This document shows positions 38,376 through 47,636 of a stretch of 49,293 nt of DNA, piece by piece. Position 1 is the first letter of the stretch; every line of letters starts with the position of its first letter. The stretch is from contig NZ_DAIRTR010000005.1 in assembly GCF_036803785.1 (NCBI RefSeq), positions 1 to 49,293 on the forward strand, written 5' to 3'. Below the pieces are notes generated by a model. That model saw nothing but the letters and a program-made list of their open reading frames with translations, did not search any database and had not been told where the DNA came from. The position numbers and the translations under genes were made by a program. The DNA is from Pelomicrobium sp036803785. Lineage in GTDB: Bacteria; Pseudomonadota; Gammaproteobacteria; Burkholderiales; UBA6910.

Positions 38376-39671
38376 ATGCGCGAAGCCCAACGGGTGGCCG
38401 CAGAGGCGGTGGCTCGCGTCCTCGCGGGGGAGAGTCTCGCCACGGCCCTGCCCCTTGCCTTGGAGCGGCAAAAGGGTCTCGCGAAGGCCGAGCGCGCTCG
38501 GGCTCAGGATCTCGCCTATGGCACCTTGCGCCACTACGGGCTGCTGGCCGCACTCCTCGAACGGCTCGCGCCCAGGCCGCCGCGCCCGGCGCGGCTTCGG
38601 GCCCTGCTCCTGGTGGCCCTGTACCAGCTCTACGCTACCCGAGCGGCTGCCCACGCCGTGGTGAATGAGGCGGTGGCGCTCGCGGGTGAGCTGGCAGGAC
38701 AGGGGGCACGCGGGTTCGCCAATGCGGTGTTGCGCGCCTTCCAGCGCGGCGGCACGCCGCTGGTGGCGAGCGTCGCGGCCGATGACGAGACCGCCCGCTA
38801 CTCCCATCCCCGCTGGTGGATCGAGGCGCTCAAAGCCCAGTATCCGGAACGCTACCGGGCGCTGCTCGAGGCCGGCAACACCCATCCGCCCATGGGCCTG
38901 CGGGTGAACTTGCGGCGTACGACCCTGGAAGGGTACCTCGCCCTGCTCGGGGAGGCGGGGCTCGCTGCCCGCCCGGTGCCTCCGGCGGGCCTTCTATTAG
39001 AGCGGCCGGTGCCGGTCGAGCAGCTTCCGTGCTTTGCCGAAGGCTGGGTGTCGGTACAGGATCTGGGCGCCCAGCATGCGCCTGTGTTCCTGGATCTGCG
39101 ACCCGGGATGCGGGTGCTGGACGCCTGCAGCGCGCCGGGGGGCAAGGCAGCCCACGTGCTCGAGCAGGCGGACGTGGCGCTGGTGGCCCTGGACCGGGAT
39201 GCGGAGCGGCTGAGACGGGTGGAGGCCAACCTTACCCGCCTGGGGCTTTCGGCAACCCTTCAGTGTGCCGATTGCGCGCAGCCCCAGCACTGGTGGGACG
39301 GTCGACCTTTCCAGCGAGTACTGGCGGATGTGCCTTGCAGCGCCTCGGGGGTGGTGCGGCGCCATCCCGACGTCAAGTGGTTGAGGCGCGCCGCCGACCT
39401 TCCCCAGTTCGCCGCCGAGCAAGGACGTATCCTGGACGGCGTATGGCAGGTCCTGGACAGTGGTGGTAAATTGCTCTACGTCACTTGCTCCGTGTTCGCC
39501 GAGGAAAATGAGGGCGTGATCGGCGCGTTCCTCGAGCGGCACGGCGACGCCCGGCTCCTGCCGCTGCCGGGTGCCGAATCCGGCATGCGGCAGCTTTTCC
39601 CCGACGCCTCCCAGGACGGGTTCTTCTATGCCCTGCTCGGTAAGGGAAGCGCTGAACCGGCCGCGGGCTGA
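38376..39671 (+). CDS. rsmB: 16S rRNA (cytosine-967-C5)-methyltransferase RsmB
   Basis: This 431-residue methyltransferase has the NusB-like RNA-binding N-terminus (residues 1-140). Its catalytic domain contains LDACSAPGGKAAHVLE (S-adenosylmethionine binding), DVPCSASGVVRRHPDVKW (with the Pro-Cys motif) and YVTCSVFAEENEGV (the catalytic Cys). It methylates C967 of 16S rRNA. It is the third gene of the def-fmt-rsmB operon and overlaps the DUF4390 gene by 44 bp. Confidence 0.96.
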   Translation: MREAQRVAAEAVARVLAGESLATALPLALERQKGLAKAERARAQDLAYGTLRHYGLLAALLERLAPRPPRPARLRALLLVALYQLYATRAAAHAVVNEAVALAGELAGQGARGFANAVLRAFQRGGTPLVASVAADDETARYSHPRWWIEALKAQYPERYRALLEAGNTHPPMGLRVNLRRTTLEGYLALLGEAGLAARPVPPAGLLLERPVPVEQLPCFAEGWVSVQDLGAQHAPVFLDLRPGMRVLDACSAPGGKAAHVLEQADVALVALDRDAERLRRVEANLTRLGLSATLQCADCAQPQHWWDGRPFQRVLADVPCSASGVVRRHPDVKWLRRAADLPQFAAEQGRILDGVWQVLDSGGKLLYVTCSVFAEENEGVIGAFLERHGDARLLPLPGAESGMRQLFPDASQDGFFYALLGKGSAEPAAG

Positions 39672-40218
39672 GCGTCGTCCGTGGCGCAGGGTGCTTGCCG
39701 CTTGGCTGCTGCTCGCCGCCGCCATGGCCCGGGCCGAGGCAATCGAGGTGAATTCGGCCGAGCTTGTGCAGGCGGGCAACGGCTATGTCCTGAACGCGGA
39801 CTTTGCCATTACCCTCAATACCGTCGTCATGACCGCCTTGAGCAAGGGCGTACCGGTCCATTTCGTGGTGGACGTGGAGGTGTCCCGTCCGCGCAAATAC
39901 TGGTTCAGCAAGCGCATCGCGAGCGGCGAGCATTCGGTGCGGCTCTCCTACGTGCCCCTCACCCGCCAGTACGAGGTGTCCGACGATCAAGGCACCCACG
40001 TGGCCGACAGTCTGGAGGCGGCGTTGCGCTGGGCGGGGCAGGTGCGGGGCTGGCGGGTGCTCGACGGCCATGCCCTCGAGCGCGGCGTCGTATACCGGGC
40101 AGCGGTGCGCATGCGCTTGGATCCCGCGCGGCTGCCGCCGCCGTTTCAGGTGAGTTCCCTCACCACTCGGGACTGGGCGATCGAGTCCGACTGGTATCAG
40201 TGGAGGTTCATGCCGTGA
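39628..40218 (+). CDS. DUF4390 family exported protein
   Basis: This protein of about 196 residues begins with a basic stretch and a hydrophobic helix ending AAAMARAEA that looks like a signal peptide. The mature part (IEVNSAELVQAGNGYVLNADF to the end) resembles DUF4390 proteins, always encoded just before ntrYX in betaproteobacteria. The start is uncertain; I used the ATG at 39628, which overlaps the rsmB end by 44 bp. It may work with the NtrY sensor, but this has not been shown. Confidence 0.85.
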   Translation: MPCSVREALNRPRAERRPWRRVLAAWLLLAAAMARAEAIEVNSAELVQAGNGYVLNADFAITLNTVVMTALSKGVPVHFVVDVEVSRPRKYWFSKRIASGEHSVRLSYVPLTRQYEVSDDQGTHVADSLEAALRWAGQVRGWRVLDGHALERGVVYRAAVRMRLDPARLPPPFQVSSLTTRDWAIESDWYQWRFMP

Positions 40219-40246
40219 GCGGGGCCGCCGCTTGCAGGAGGCGCGC

Positions 40247-42403
40247 GTGAAGTACCTGGTGGTCATCGTCATCGGGCTGGGCGCCGTGCTGCTCTATTTG
40301 CTCGCCACCGCGAGCCGCAACAGCGCGCTTTTCGCCGAGCAGTATCCGCTGCTGCTCGCGCTGAACGGGGCGCTCGTTGTCCTGTTGCTGGTGGTGGTGG
40401 GCACACAGCTCGCGCGGCTCGTGAAGAAACTGCGCCGTGGCGTGTTCGGCTCGCGGCTGGCCTTCAAGTTGCTCGCGCTCTTTACTCTCATGGCGCTTGT
40501 GCCGGGAGCGCTGGTATACGTGGTCTCGGTCCAGTTTCTCACCAAGAGCATCGAGTCGTGGTTCGACGTGCGGGTCGAGCGGGCGCTGGAAGGTGGTCTC
40601 AACCTAGGCCGCACAGCCCTGGACAACATGCTCAAGGACATGAATGCGGCGGCGGTGAATCTCTCCCTGATGCTCGCCGAACAGCCCGGCCGCGAGCCCC
40701 TGGAGCTGCTCAACCAGTTGCGCGAGCAGACAGGGCTGTTCGAAGTGTCCCTGTTCGACCAGCGGGGCAAACTCCTCGCCTTCTCCACCGGCGCCAGCGC
40801 GGCGCTGCTGCCCCATTTCCCAGATGCCGCCGTGCTGCGGCAGGTGCGATTGCAGAAGGCGTACTCCGCGGTGGAGCGGCTGCCTGACCGGGGCATGGTG
40901 CTGCGGGTGCTGGTACCGGTCAATGTGCTTCTGCCGGGAGAAGACGTGCGGGTGCTGCAGCTCATCCACCCCGTGCCGACCCAGCTCAAGCAGGATGCGG
41001 AGGCGGTGCAGGCGGTCTACCAGGATTACCAGGAACTGCTGCTCGCGCGCACCGGGTTGAAGCGCCTGTACCGCGTGACCCTCACCCTGTCGCTGCTGCT
41101 CTCGCTGCTGTCGGCGCTGGCGCTCGCTTTCATTCTGAGCGAGCGGCTGGCGGCACCGCTCGGATTGCTGGCGGAAAGCACCCGGGCGGTGGCCCAGGGA
41201 GACTTCAGCCGCCGCCATCCGGTACGGAGCCGGGACGAGATGGGCATCCTCATGGCCTCGTTCAACGCCATGACCCAGCAGCTCGCCGAAGCCCGAGCCG
41301 AGGCCCTGCGCAAACAGGCCGAGGTGGAAGGGGCCAAAGCGTACCTGGAAAGCCTGCTCGCCAATCTATCGTCGGGTGTCGTCGCCTTCGACAAGGAGGG
41401 CCGGCTACGCTCCGCCAACCGCAGCGCGGCGCGCATCCTGGGGGTGGACGTGGAGGCCCTCCTTGGCCTGACCCACGCCGAGCTCACTGCACGCTTCCCC
41501 CAGCTCGCCCCCCTCGTCGAGACGGTGGCGCGGGAGTTTTCCCAATCCCAGGAGGAGCGCTGGCAGCGCCAGGTGGAACGGCCGCTCGCCTCTGGCACCC
41601 AGGTGCTGCTCGCACGGGGCACGCGGCTGCCGGAGGTGGCGGCGAGCGGCTACGTGGTGGTTTTCGACGATGTGACCGACCTGATCCAAGCCCAACGAGA
41701 AGCGGCCTGGGGCGAGGTAGCGCGCCGGCTGGCCCACGAAATCAAGAATCCCCTCACCCCCATCCAGCTCGCCGCCGAGCGGCTGCAGCACAAGCTGGCG
41801 GACAAGCTGGTCGGACGGGATGCGGAGGTGCTCACCCGCGCAACCCGCACCATCGTCGCCCAGGTTGCCGCCATGAAGACCATGGTGGACGCCTTCAGTC
41901 GCTACGCCCGGCTTCCGGAAATCAAGCGCGCACCCCTTGACATCAATCGACTGGTCAACGACATTTTGCCCCTCTACGAGGCGGCGGCACCCGCCATTCG
42001 GGTGGACCTGGCGCCGCAGCTTCCCCTGGTGATGGGCGACGCAGAGCAGCTGGGGCAAGTGATCCATAACCTGTTGCGCAACGCCCAGGACGCCACGGCG
42101 GAGGCGACGCGACCCCAGATCACCCTGGCAACCCGGGCGCACGAGGGCACAGTGAGCCTGTCGGTCATGGACAACGGCCAGGGATTCTCGGAGGAGGTGG
42201 TGCGTCGCGCCTTCGAACCCTACGTCACCACCAAGCCCAAGGGCACGGGACTGGGACTCGCCATCGTGAAAAGAATTGTCGAAGCCCACGACGGCAAAGT
42301 GCGTATCGAAAACCTCGCCCCCCGGGGGGCGCGCATCACCATCGAATTGCCGGCCCTTGCCGCCAGCGAGGCCGGCGTGGCCGTGGGGCGGGTGGCTTCC
42401 TGA
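40247..42403 (+). CDS. ntrY: sensor histidine kinase NtrY
   Basis: This 718-residue membrane sensor kinase has four hydrophobic segments (about 1-20, 30-55, 75-100 and 275-305), the last after a large extracytoplasmic domain. Then come HAMP (about 310-365), a PAS domain (GVVAFDKEGRLRSANRSAARIL, about 380-480) and the kinase core. The phosphorylated His is in RRLAHEIKNPLTPIQLA, and the ATP-binding boxes are NLLRNAQDA, DNGQGF and GTGLGLAIV. The start is a GTG at 40247, five bases after GGAGG. The signal is unknown; NtrY homologues link to nitrogen and redox control. Confidence 0.93.
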   Translation: MKYLVVIVIGLGAVLLYLLATASRNSALFAEQYPLLLALNGALVVLLLVVVGTQLARLVKKLRRGVFGSRLAFKLLALFTLMALVPGALVYVVSVQFLTKSIESWFDVRVERALEGGLNLGRTALDNMLKDMNAAAVNLSLMLAEQPGREPLELLNQLREQTGLFEVSLFDQRGKLLAFSTGASAALLPHFPDAAVLRQVRLQKAYSAVERLPDRGMVLRVLVPVNVLLPGEDVRVLQLIHPVPTQLKQDAEAVQAVYQDYQELLLARTGLKRLYRVTLTLSLLLSLLSALALAFILSERLAAPLGLLAESTRAVAQGDFSRRHPVRSRDEMGILMASFNAMTQQLAEARAEALRKQAEVEGAKAYLESLLANLSSGVVAFDKEGRLRSANRSAARILGVDVEALLGLTHAELTARFPQLAPLVETVAREFSQSQEERWQRQVERPLASGTQVLLARGTRLPEVAASGYVVVFDDVTDLIQAQREAAWGEVARRLAHEIKNPLTPIQLAAERLQHKLADKLVGRDAEVLTRATRTIVAQVAAMKTMVDAFSRYARLPEIKRAPLDINRLVNDILPLYEAAAPAIRVDLAPQLPLVMGDAEQLGQVIHNLLRNAQDATAEATRPQITLATRAHEGTVSLSVMDNGQGFSEEVVRRAFEPYVTTKPKGTGLGLAIVKRIVEAHDGKVRIENLAPRGARITIELPALAASEAGVAVGRVAS

Positions 42404-42411
42404 GGCCAGCC

Positions 42412-43671
42412 ATGGGACCGAGCCAGATCCTGATCGTGGATGACGAAGTGGGCATCCGGGAGCTTCTGTCCGAGATCCTGGAAGACGAGGGCTACCAGGT
42501 GCGCTTGGCAGAGAACGCGAGCCAAGCCCGAGACATTCGCAACCGCCTGCGCCCAGACCTGGTGCTGCTGGACATCTGGATGCCCGACACTGACGGAGTG
42601 ACGCTGCTCAAGGAGTGGGCCAGCCGTGGGCTGCTCACGATGCCGGTGGTGATGATGTCGGGGCACGCCACCATCGACACGGCGGTGGAGGCGACTCGCA
42701 TCGGCGCTTTCGACTTCTTGGAAAAGCCGATCGCCATGCAGAAGCTGCTCGCCACCGTCGGGCGCGCACTGCAGCGGGGCAAGAGCGAGCCCGCACCGCC
42801 CCTTTCCCTGCTCGCTTTGGGCCGCTCGCCCCTGGTGGCCGAGCTGCGCCGCCGCCTGGAACAAGTGGCGAACCTGCGAGCACCGGTCCTGCTCCTCGGC
42901 CCTCCAGGATCGCCGACGGAGCTGTGCGCTCGCTTCCTGCACCGCCCCAACACACCCTGGGTGGCGCTAGAGAACGGCGCTCGCCTCATCGATCCGGCCG
43001 TCGACCTGCTGGCCGAGGCTCGCGATGGGGTGTTGTTCCTGCGGGAAGTGGCGGACTTAAGCCGCCTAGAGCAAAAGGGCCTGCTCATCCATGCGGCCAA
43101 GCTGGAGCGCTACAACGTCCGGCTAGTCTGCGCCAGCGCCCGCAATCTGGCTGCCCTAGTGCAGCAGGGGCAGTTCGACGCCAAGCTCTACGAGTTGTTG
43201 TCCGCGCTCACCGTTCCCGTGCCGGCCCTCGAGGATCACCGCGAGGACATCCCCGAGATCGCCCGCATGCTGCTCTCCCAGTGCGTGGAGGCGGGGGAGG
43301 TGCCCGTGCGCACCCTGTCCACCGGCGCGCTCAACCTGCTGCGCAACGCCCGCTGGCCCGGTGATCTGGCGCAACTGAATGGGGTGATCCGTTCTGCCGC
43401 CCACGCCGCCCTCGGCCCGGAAATCACCGCGGAAGAGATCGAGCGCTTGTTGCCGCGTCCGGACGGCGCGGCACAGCCCTTTCCGATTCCGTTGGATCTG
43501 CCTCTGCGTGAGGCCCGGGAGCGCTTCGAGCAGATCTACTTCGAGCACCACATCGCCCGGGAAGAGGGCAACATTTCCCGGGTGGCGGACAAGGTGGGGC
43601 TCGAGCGCACCCACCTCTATCGCAAGCTAAAGCAGCTGGGCATCCGCATTCCCGGCCGCAGCGAGGATTGA
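42412..43671 (+). CDS. ntrX: NtrX-type response regulator with degenerate AAA+ domain
   Basis: This 419-residue regulator has a receiver domain with the phospho-acceptor D54 (VLLDIWMPDTDG) and K105, then a remnant of the sigma-54 activator AAA+ domain, and a Fis-type helix-turn-helix (about 385-412; NISRVADKVGLERTHLYRKL). The AAA+ domain is clearly inactive: the P-loop reads GPPGSPTE (163-170) without the GK pair, the Walker B Asp is replaced by Arg (FLREV, R211), and the GAFTGA loop is missing. It therefore cannot drive sigma-54 open-complex formation by ATP hydrolysis. It follows ntrY by 8 bp. Confidence 0.92.
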   Translation: MGPSQILIVDDEVGIRELLSEILEDEGYQVRLAENASQARDIRNRLRPDLVLLDIWMPDTDGVTLLKEWASRGLLTMPVVMMSGHATIDTAVEATRIGAFDFLEKPIAMQKLLATVGRALQRGKSEPAPPLSLLALGRSPLVAELRRRLEQVANLRAPVLLLGPPGSPTELCARFLHRPNTPWVALENGARLIDPAVDLLAEARDGVLFLREVADLSRLEQKGLLIHAAKLERYNVRLVCASARNLAALVQQGQFDAKLYELLSALTVPVPALEDHREDIPEIARMLLSQCVEAGEVPVRTLSTGALNLLRNARWPGDLAQLNGVIRSAAHAALGPEITAEEIERLLPRPDGAAQPFPIPLDLPLREARERFEQIYFEHHIAREEGNISRVADKVGLERTHLYRKLKQLGIRIPGRSED

Positions 43672-43885
43672 ACGCATCGCCACTCGGCCGTTATACCCAT
43701 CATAAAAACATTCAATTCTCTCCTTCGTCTATGCCGCCCATAATCTTCGCCCGTGGAGGTCGAGGAGGAGGGTATCGTTGTGCCCAGGAGGGGGGTCGGC
43801 GATAATCAGCACCCTTCGGACCGGACGCAGACCCGGGCGCGAGCCTTCCTTTAGGATCCTTCATCGTAACGCCAAGGAGCTAGGC

Positions 43886-45910
43886 ATGAGTGCCAAGGCG
43901 CGCTTTAAGGACTTCGAGGCACCGGTTTTCAAGAACCTGACCAGCGCCATTCGGGCGCTTGCCATGGACGCGGTAGAGAAGGCCAAGTCCGGCCATCCGG
44001 GCATGCCCATGGGCATGGCCGAGATCGCGGAGGTGCTGTGGATCCATCATCTGCGCCACAATCCCGCCAATCCCAAGTGGCCCGATCGGGACCGCTTTGT
44101 TCTGTCCAATGGCCACGGCTCCATGCTGCTCTACGCCCTGCTGCACCTTACGGGCTACGACCTGCCCATGGAGGAGATCAAGCGCTTCCGCCAGTTGCAC
44201 TCGAAGACGCCGGGCCACCCGGAATACGGGGTCACGCCTGGGGTGGAGACCACCACCGGACCGCTGGGTCAGGGACTGGCCAACGCGGTGGGCATGGCCC
44301 TCGCAGAAAAGGTGCTGGCGGCAGAATTCAACCGCCCAGGCTTCGATATCGTCAACCATCACACTTATGTGTTCCTGGGCGACGGCTGCCTGATGGAGGG
44401 CATTTCCCACGAAGCCTGCTCTCTCGCCGGGGTGCTGGGCTTGGGCAAGCTCATCTGTTTCTATGACGACAATGGCATCTCCATCGACGGGCACGTGGAA
44501 GGCTGGTTCGCCGATGACACTCCCAAACGTTTCGAAGCCTACGGCTGGCACGTGGTGCCGAACGTAAACGGCCACGATCCGGTGGCCATCCAGGGGGCTA
44601 TCGAGGCGGCCAAGGGCGTCACCGACAAGCCCAGCCTCATCTGCTGCAAGACAGTGATCGGCATGGGCGCGCCCAACAAGGCCGGAAGCCACGACGTGCA
44701 CGGGGCAGCCCTGGGAGAGGCCGAAGTGGCCGCCACCCGACCCCATATCGGCTGGCACTACGGGCCCTTCGAGATTCCCAAAGAGGTCTACGAGGCCTGG
44801 GACGCGCGGAAGAAAGGGGCCAAGCTGGAGGCGGAATGGAATGCCAAGTTTGCCGAATACCGCAAAGCCTATCCTCGGGAAGCGGCCGAGTTCGAGCGGC
44901 GCATTCGAGGCGAGCTGCCGGAAGGCTGGAGCGCCCATGTGGAGGCGCTGCTGCAACGGGTGCACGAGAAGGCCGAGACCATCGCGACCCGCAAGGCGTC
45001 CCAAAACGCCCTCGAGGGGCTGGCGCCCCTGCTGCCGGAGCTGATCGGCGGCTCCGCGGATCTCACCGGATCAAATCTTACCAACTGGTCCGGTTCGAAG
45101 CCGATCACCCGCAAGGACGGCGGCAACTACATTCATTACGGCGTGCGTGAGTTCGGCATGGCCGCCATCATGAACGGGCTGGCCCTGCACGGCGGGTTTA
45201 TCCCGTACGGTGGCACTTTCCTTGTGTTCTCTGACTACGCCCGCAACGCCCTGCGCATGGCCGCCCTCATGAAGGCGCATTCCGTATTTGTGTTGACCCA
45301 CGACTCCATTGGTCTTGGTGAAGACGGACCCACTCACCAGCCCATCGAGCACGCGGCGAGCTTGCGGCTCATTCCCAACATGGAAGTATGGCGGCCGTGC
45401 GACACGGTGGAGACGGCGGCGGCCTGGGTGCGGGCTGTGGAGCGCCGGGACGGACCGGTGGCGCTGCTGCTATCTCGCCAGAATGTCCCGTTCCAGACCC
45501 GGGATGCGGCTGCCCTGGAAGGCGTGCGGCGCGGGGGCTACGTGTTGGCAGAGGCGCCTGGGGGAGCGCCCCGCTGCGTGCTCATCGCCACGGGCTCGGA
45601 AGTGGCCCTCGCCATAGGTGCCCAGAAGGCGCTTGCCGGCGAGGGCATCCCGGTGCGGGTAGTCTCCATGCCTTGCACCTCCCTGTTCGACCGCCAGGAT
45701 TCCCGGTACCAGGAAGCGGTGCTGCCTCGGGGCGTACCGCGCGTGGCGGTGGAAGCCGGGGTCACCGACTACTGGCGCAAGTACGTGGGGATCGAAGGCG
45801 CAGTGGTGGGCATCGACACTTTCGGCGAATCAGCTCCCGCTGCCGACCTCTTCAAGCACTTCGGCTTCACCGTGGAAAACGTGGTGAAAGTTGTGAAGTC
45901 GGTGCTGTGA
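43886..45910 (+). CDS. tkt: transketolase
   Basis: This 674-residue thiamine-diphosphate enzyme moves two-carbon units in the pentose phosphate and Calvin cycles. The N-terminal domain has SGHPGMPMG, LSNGHGSMLLYALLH and the GDG motif GDGCLMEG for thiamine. The middle domain shows the transketolase motif GLGEDGPTHQPIEHAASLR, and the C-terminal domain ends VVKVVKSVL. AAGGAGCTAGGC fixes the ATG; a longer frame upstream is not credible. The 214 bp between ntrX and this gene hold nothing I can name. Tandem repeats derived from its last 38 bp follow. Confidence 0.97.
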   Translation: MSAKARFKDFEAPVFKNLTSAIRALAMDAVEKAKSGHPGMPMGMAEIAEVLWIHHLRHNPANPKWPDRDRFVLSNGHGSMLLYALLHLTGYDLPMEEIKRFRQLHSKTPGHPEYGVTPGVETTTGPLGQGLANAVGMALAEKVLAAEFNRPGFDIVNHHTYVFLGDGCLMEGISHEACSLAGVLGLGKLICFYDDNGISIDGHVEGWFADDTPKRFEAYGWHVVPNVNGHDPVAIQGAIEAAKGVTDKPSLICCKTVIGMGAPNKAGSHDVHGAALGEAEVAATRPHIGWHYGPFEIPKEVYEAWDARKKGAKLEAEWNAKFAEYRKAYPREAAEFERRIRGELPEGWSAHVEALLQRVHEKAETIATRKASQNALEGLAPLLPELIGGSADLTGSNLTNWSGSKPITRKDGGNYIHYGVREFGMAAIMNGLALHGGFIPYGGTFLVFSDYARNALRMAALMKAHSVFVLTHDSIGLGEDGPTHQPIEHAASLRLIPNMEVWRPCDTVETAAAWVRAVERRDGPVALLLSRQNVPFQTRDAAALEGVRRGGYVLAEAPGGAPRCVLIATGSEVALAIGAQKALAGEGIPVRVVSMPCTSLFDRQDSRYQEAVLPRGVPRVAVEAGVTDYWRKYVGIEGAVVGIDTFGESAPAADLFKHFGFTVENVVKVVKSVL

Positions 45911-46213
45911 GCGAGGGCGGTATTGGCTGCNNNNNNNNNNNNNNNNNNNNNNNNNNNNNNNNNNNNNNNNNNNNNNNNNNNNNNNNNNNNNNNNNNNNNN
46001 NNNNNNNNNNNNNNNNNNNNNNNNNNNNNNAAGCCGGAGCTAAAACGTGGTGAAAGTTGTGAAGTCGGTGCTGTGAGCGAGGGCGGTATTGGCTGCGGCT
46101 GGTTGGGTGTGGCACTTGAGTTTCAGCGCAGGCTCACCTTTGCCGCGAGGCCAAGGTGAAGCCGGAGCTAAAACGTGGTGAAAGTTGTGAAGTCGGTGCT
46201 GTGAGCGAGGGCG
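45876..46213. repeat. tandem repeat of tkt 3' end, 128-bp period, broken by a gap
   Basis: Three copies of AAAACGTGGTGAAAG and on (covering the last coding bases of tkt, its stop and the following GCGAGGGC) begin at 45876, 46042 and 46170. The latter two lie 128 bp apart. The unit is 46031-46158, and copies two and three continue identically for over 50 bp. The N-gap (45931-46030) interrupts the first repeat. If the pattern holds, the missing piece is 62 bp plus a whole number of 128-bp units. Confidence 0.75.
45931..46030. other. assembly gap of 100 N
   Basis: Exactly 100 undetermined bases, a conventional scaffold spacer of arbitrary length. It lies 20 bp after the tkt stop codon, inside a tandem repeat, so collapsed repeat copies are the likely cause of the break. 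Confidence 0.95.
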
Positions 46214-46329
46214 CCACCAGAGCGGTCGGCGCGCACATACACGGCGCTGGCGGCAAAGGGCGAGGAGGGCCTGCGCACGCTTTGCTGCGTTAAAATAAAA
46301 GTTTTCGCTTTAGCCAGGGGAGAGTTTCC

Positions 46330-47440
46330 ATGCCTATCCGAGTCGCCATCAACGGCTACGGCCGCATCGGCCGCAACATCCTGCGCGCCCTCTACGAATC
46401 CGGCCGCAAGGACATCCAGATCGTGGCGGTAAACGACCTGGGCGACGCCAAGACCAATGCCCATCTCACCCGTTACGATACGGTGCACGGCAAGTTCCCG
46501 GGTGAGGTCAAGGTGGACGGAGACGCCATGGTGGTGAACGGTGATCGGATCCGCGTGCTCTCCGTAAGAAACCCCGCAGACCTGCCCTGGAAAGAATTGA
46601 ACGTGGATGTGGTGCACGAGTGCACCGGCCTTTTTACGAGCAAGGAGAAGGCCTCGGCCCATCTCGCCGCGGGAGCGAAGAAGGTCATCATCTCGGCTCC
46701 TGGGGAAAAGGACGTGGACGCCACGGTGGTCTACGGGGTGAATCACGGTGTGCTCAAGGCGAGCCACACCGTGATCTCCAACGCCTCCTGCACGACCAAC
46801 TGCTTGGCGCCGCTGGTAAAGGTATTGCACGAAAAGATCGGCGTGGTCCATGGCCTGATGACCACCATCCACTCCTACACCAACGACCAGGTGTTGATCG
46901 ACGTGTACCACAAAGACCTGCGCCGCGCCCGCTCGGCCACCCAGTCCCAGATTCCCACCAAGACCGGCGCCGCTGCCGCCGTGGGCTTGGTGCTGCCGGA
47001 ACTCGCCGGCAAGCTGGACGGATTCGCCATCCGCGTGCCCACCGTCAACGTCTCCCTGGTGGACCTCTCCTGCGTGGTGGCGCGGCCAACCAGTAAGGAA
47101 GAAATCGACCAGGCGATGAGGGACGCGGCTCAGAACGAGCTCAAGGGAATCCTCAAAGTTTGCGACGAGCCCCTGGTGTCCATGGACTTCAACCACGACC
47201 CGGCCTCCAGCGTGTACGACGCGACCCTCACCAAGGTGACCGGCGGCACCTTCGTTAAAGCCCTGGCCTGGTATGACAACGAGTGGGGCTNNNNNNNNNN
47301 NNNNNNNNNNNNNNNNNNNNNNNNNNNNNNNNNNNNNNNNNNNNNNNNNNNNNNNNNNNNNNNNNNNNNNNNNNNNNNNNNNNNNNNNNNTCTCGAACCG
47401 GATGCTGGATACCACGGTGGCGTGGATGAATGCCAGATGA
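46330..47440 (+). CDS. gapA: glyceraldehyde-3-phosphate dehydrogenase, type I (interrupted by a gap)
   Basis: This is the phosphorylating dehydrogenase of glycolysis and the Calvin cycle. The N-terminal Rossmann fold (IRVAINGYGRIGRNIL), the catalytic Cys in SNASCTTNCLAP and WYDNEWG near the end are present. A 100-N gap then falls at 47291-47390. The sequence after the gap continues SNRMLDTTVAWMNAR-stop, the normal C-terminus, exactly in frame if the gap is removed. The gene is therefore intact and about 336 residues long; the coordinate span includes the N block. GGGGAGAG precedes the ATG. Confidence 0.93.
47291..47390. other. assembly gap of 100 N inside gapA
   Basis: Exactly 100 undetermined bases lie within the gapA reading frame. 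The left side ends in GAGTGGGGCT and the right side begins TCTCGAACCGG, which join without loss to give G-F-S-N-R. A true insert here would most likely be a whole number of 153-bp repeat units. Confidence 0.95.
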
Positions 47441-47598
47441 GGGAGGGTGTGGTGAAGCCCCGCCGATTGGGGCGAAGGCTCATGGCGCGAAGCGCCGTGA
47501 AGCGAGCGGAAGCGAGCGGCCGAAGCCACAAAGGCTTAGGGCTTCTCGAACCGGATGCTGGATACCACGGTGGCGTGGATGAATGCCAGATGAGGGAG
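47391..47598. repeat. tandem repeat of gapA 3' end, 153-bp period
   Basis: A 55-bp segment holding the last 15 codons of gapA, its stop and GGGAG occurs at 47391-47445 and again at 47544-47598. The start-to-start distance is 153 bp. The unit ends TTAGGGCT, just as the sequence before the gap ends GTGGGGCT, so more copies may be hidden in the gap. The spacer contains a small internal repeat (GAAGCGAGCG twice, near 47500). Confidence 0.75.
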
Positions 47599-47636
47599 TT
47601 CGAAGGGCGGTCAACACGGGTTGCGGGAGGCGTGTC

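Noticed and set aside
46031..46213. Insertion sequence or REP element after tkt
   Set aside because: The repeated unit is derived from the tkt end and its spacer, with no transposase, terminal inverted repeats or palindromic REP core.
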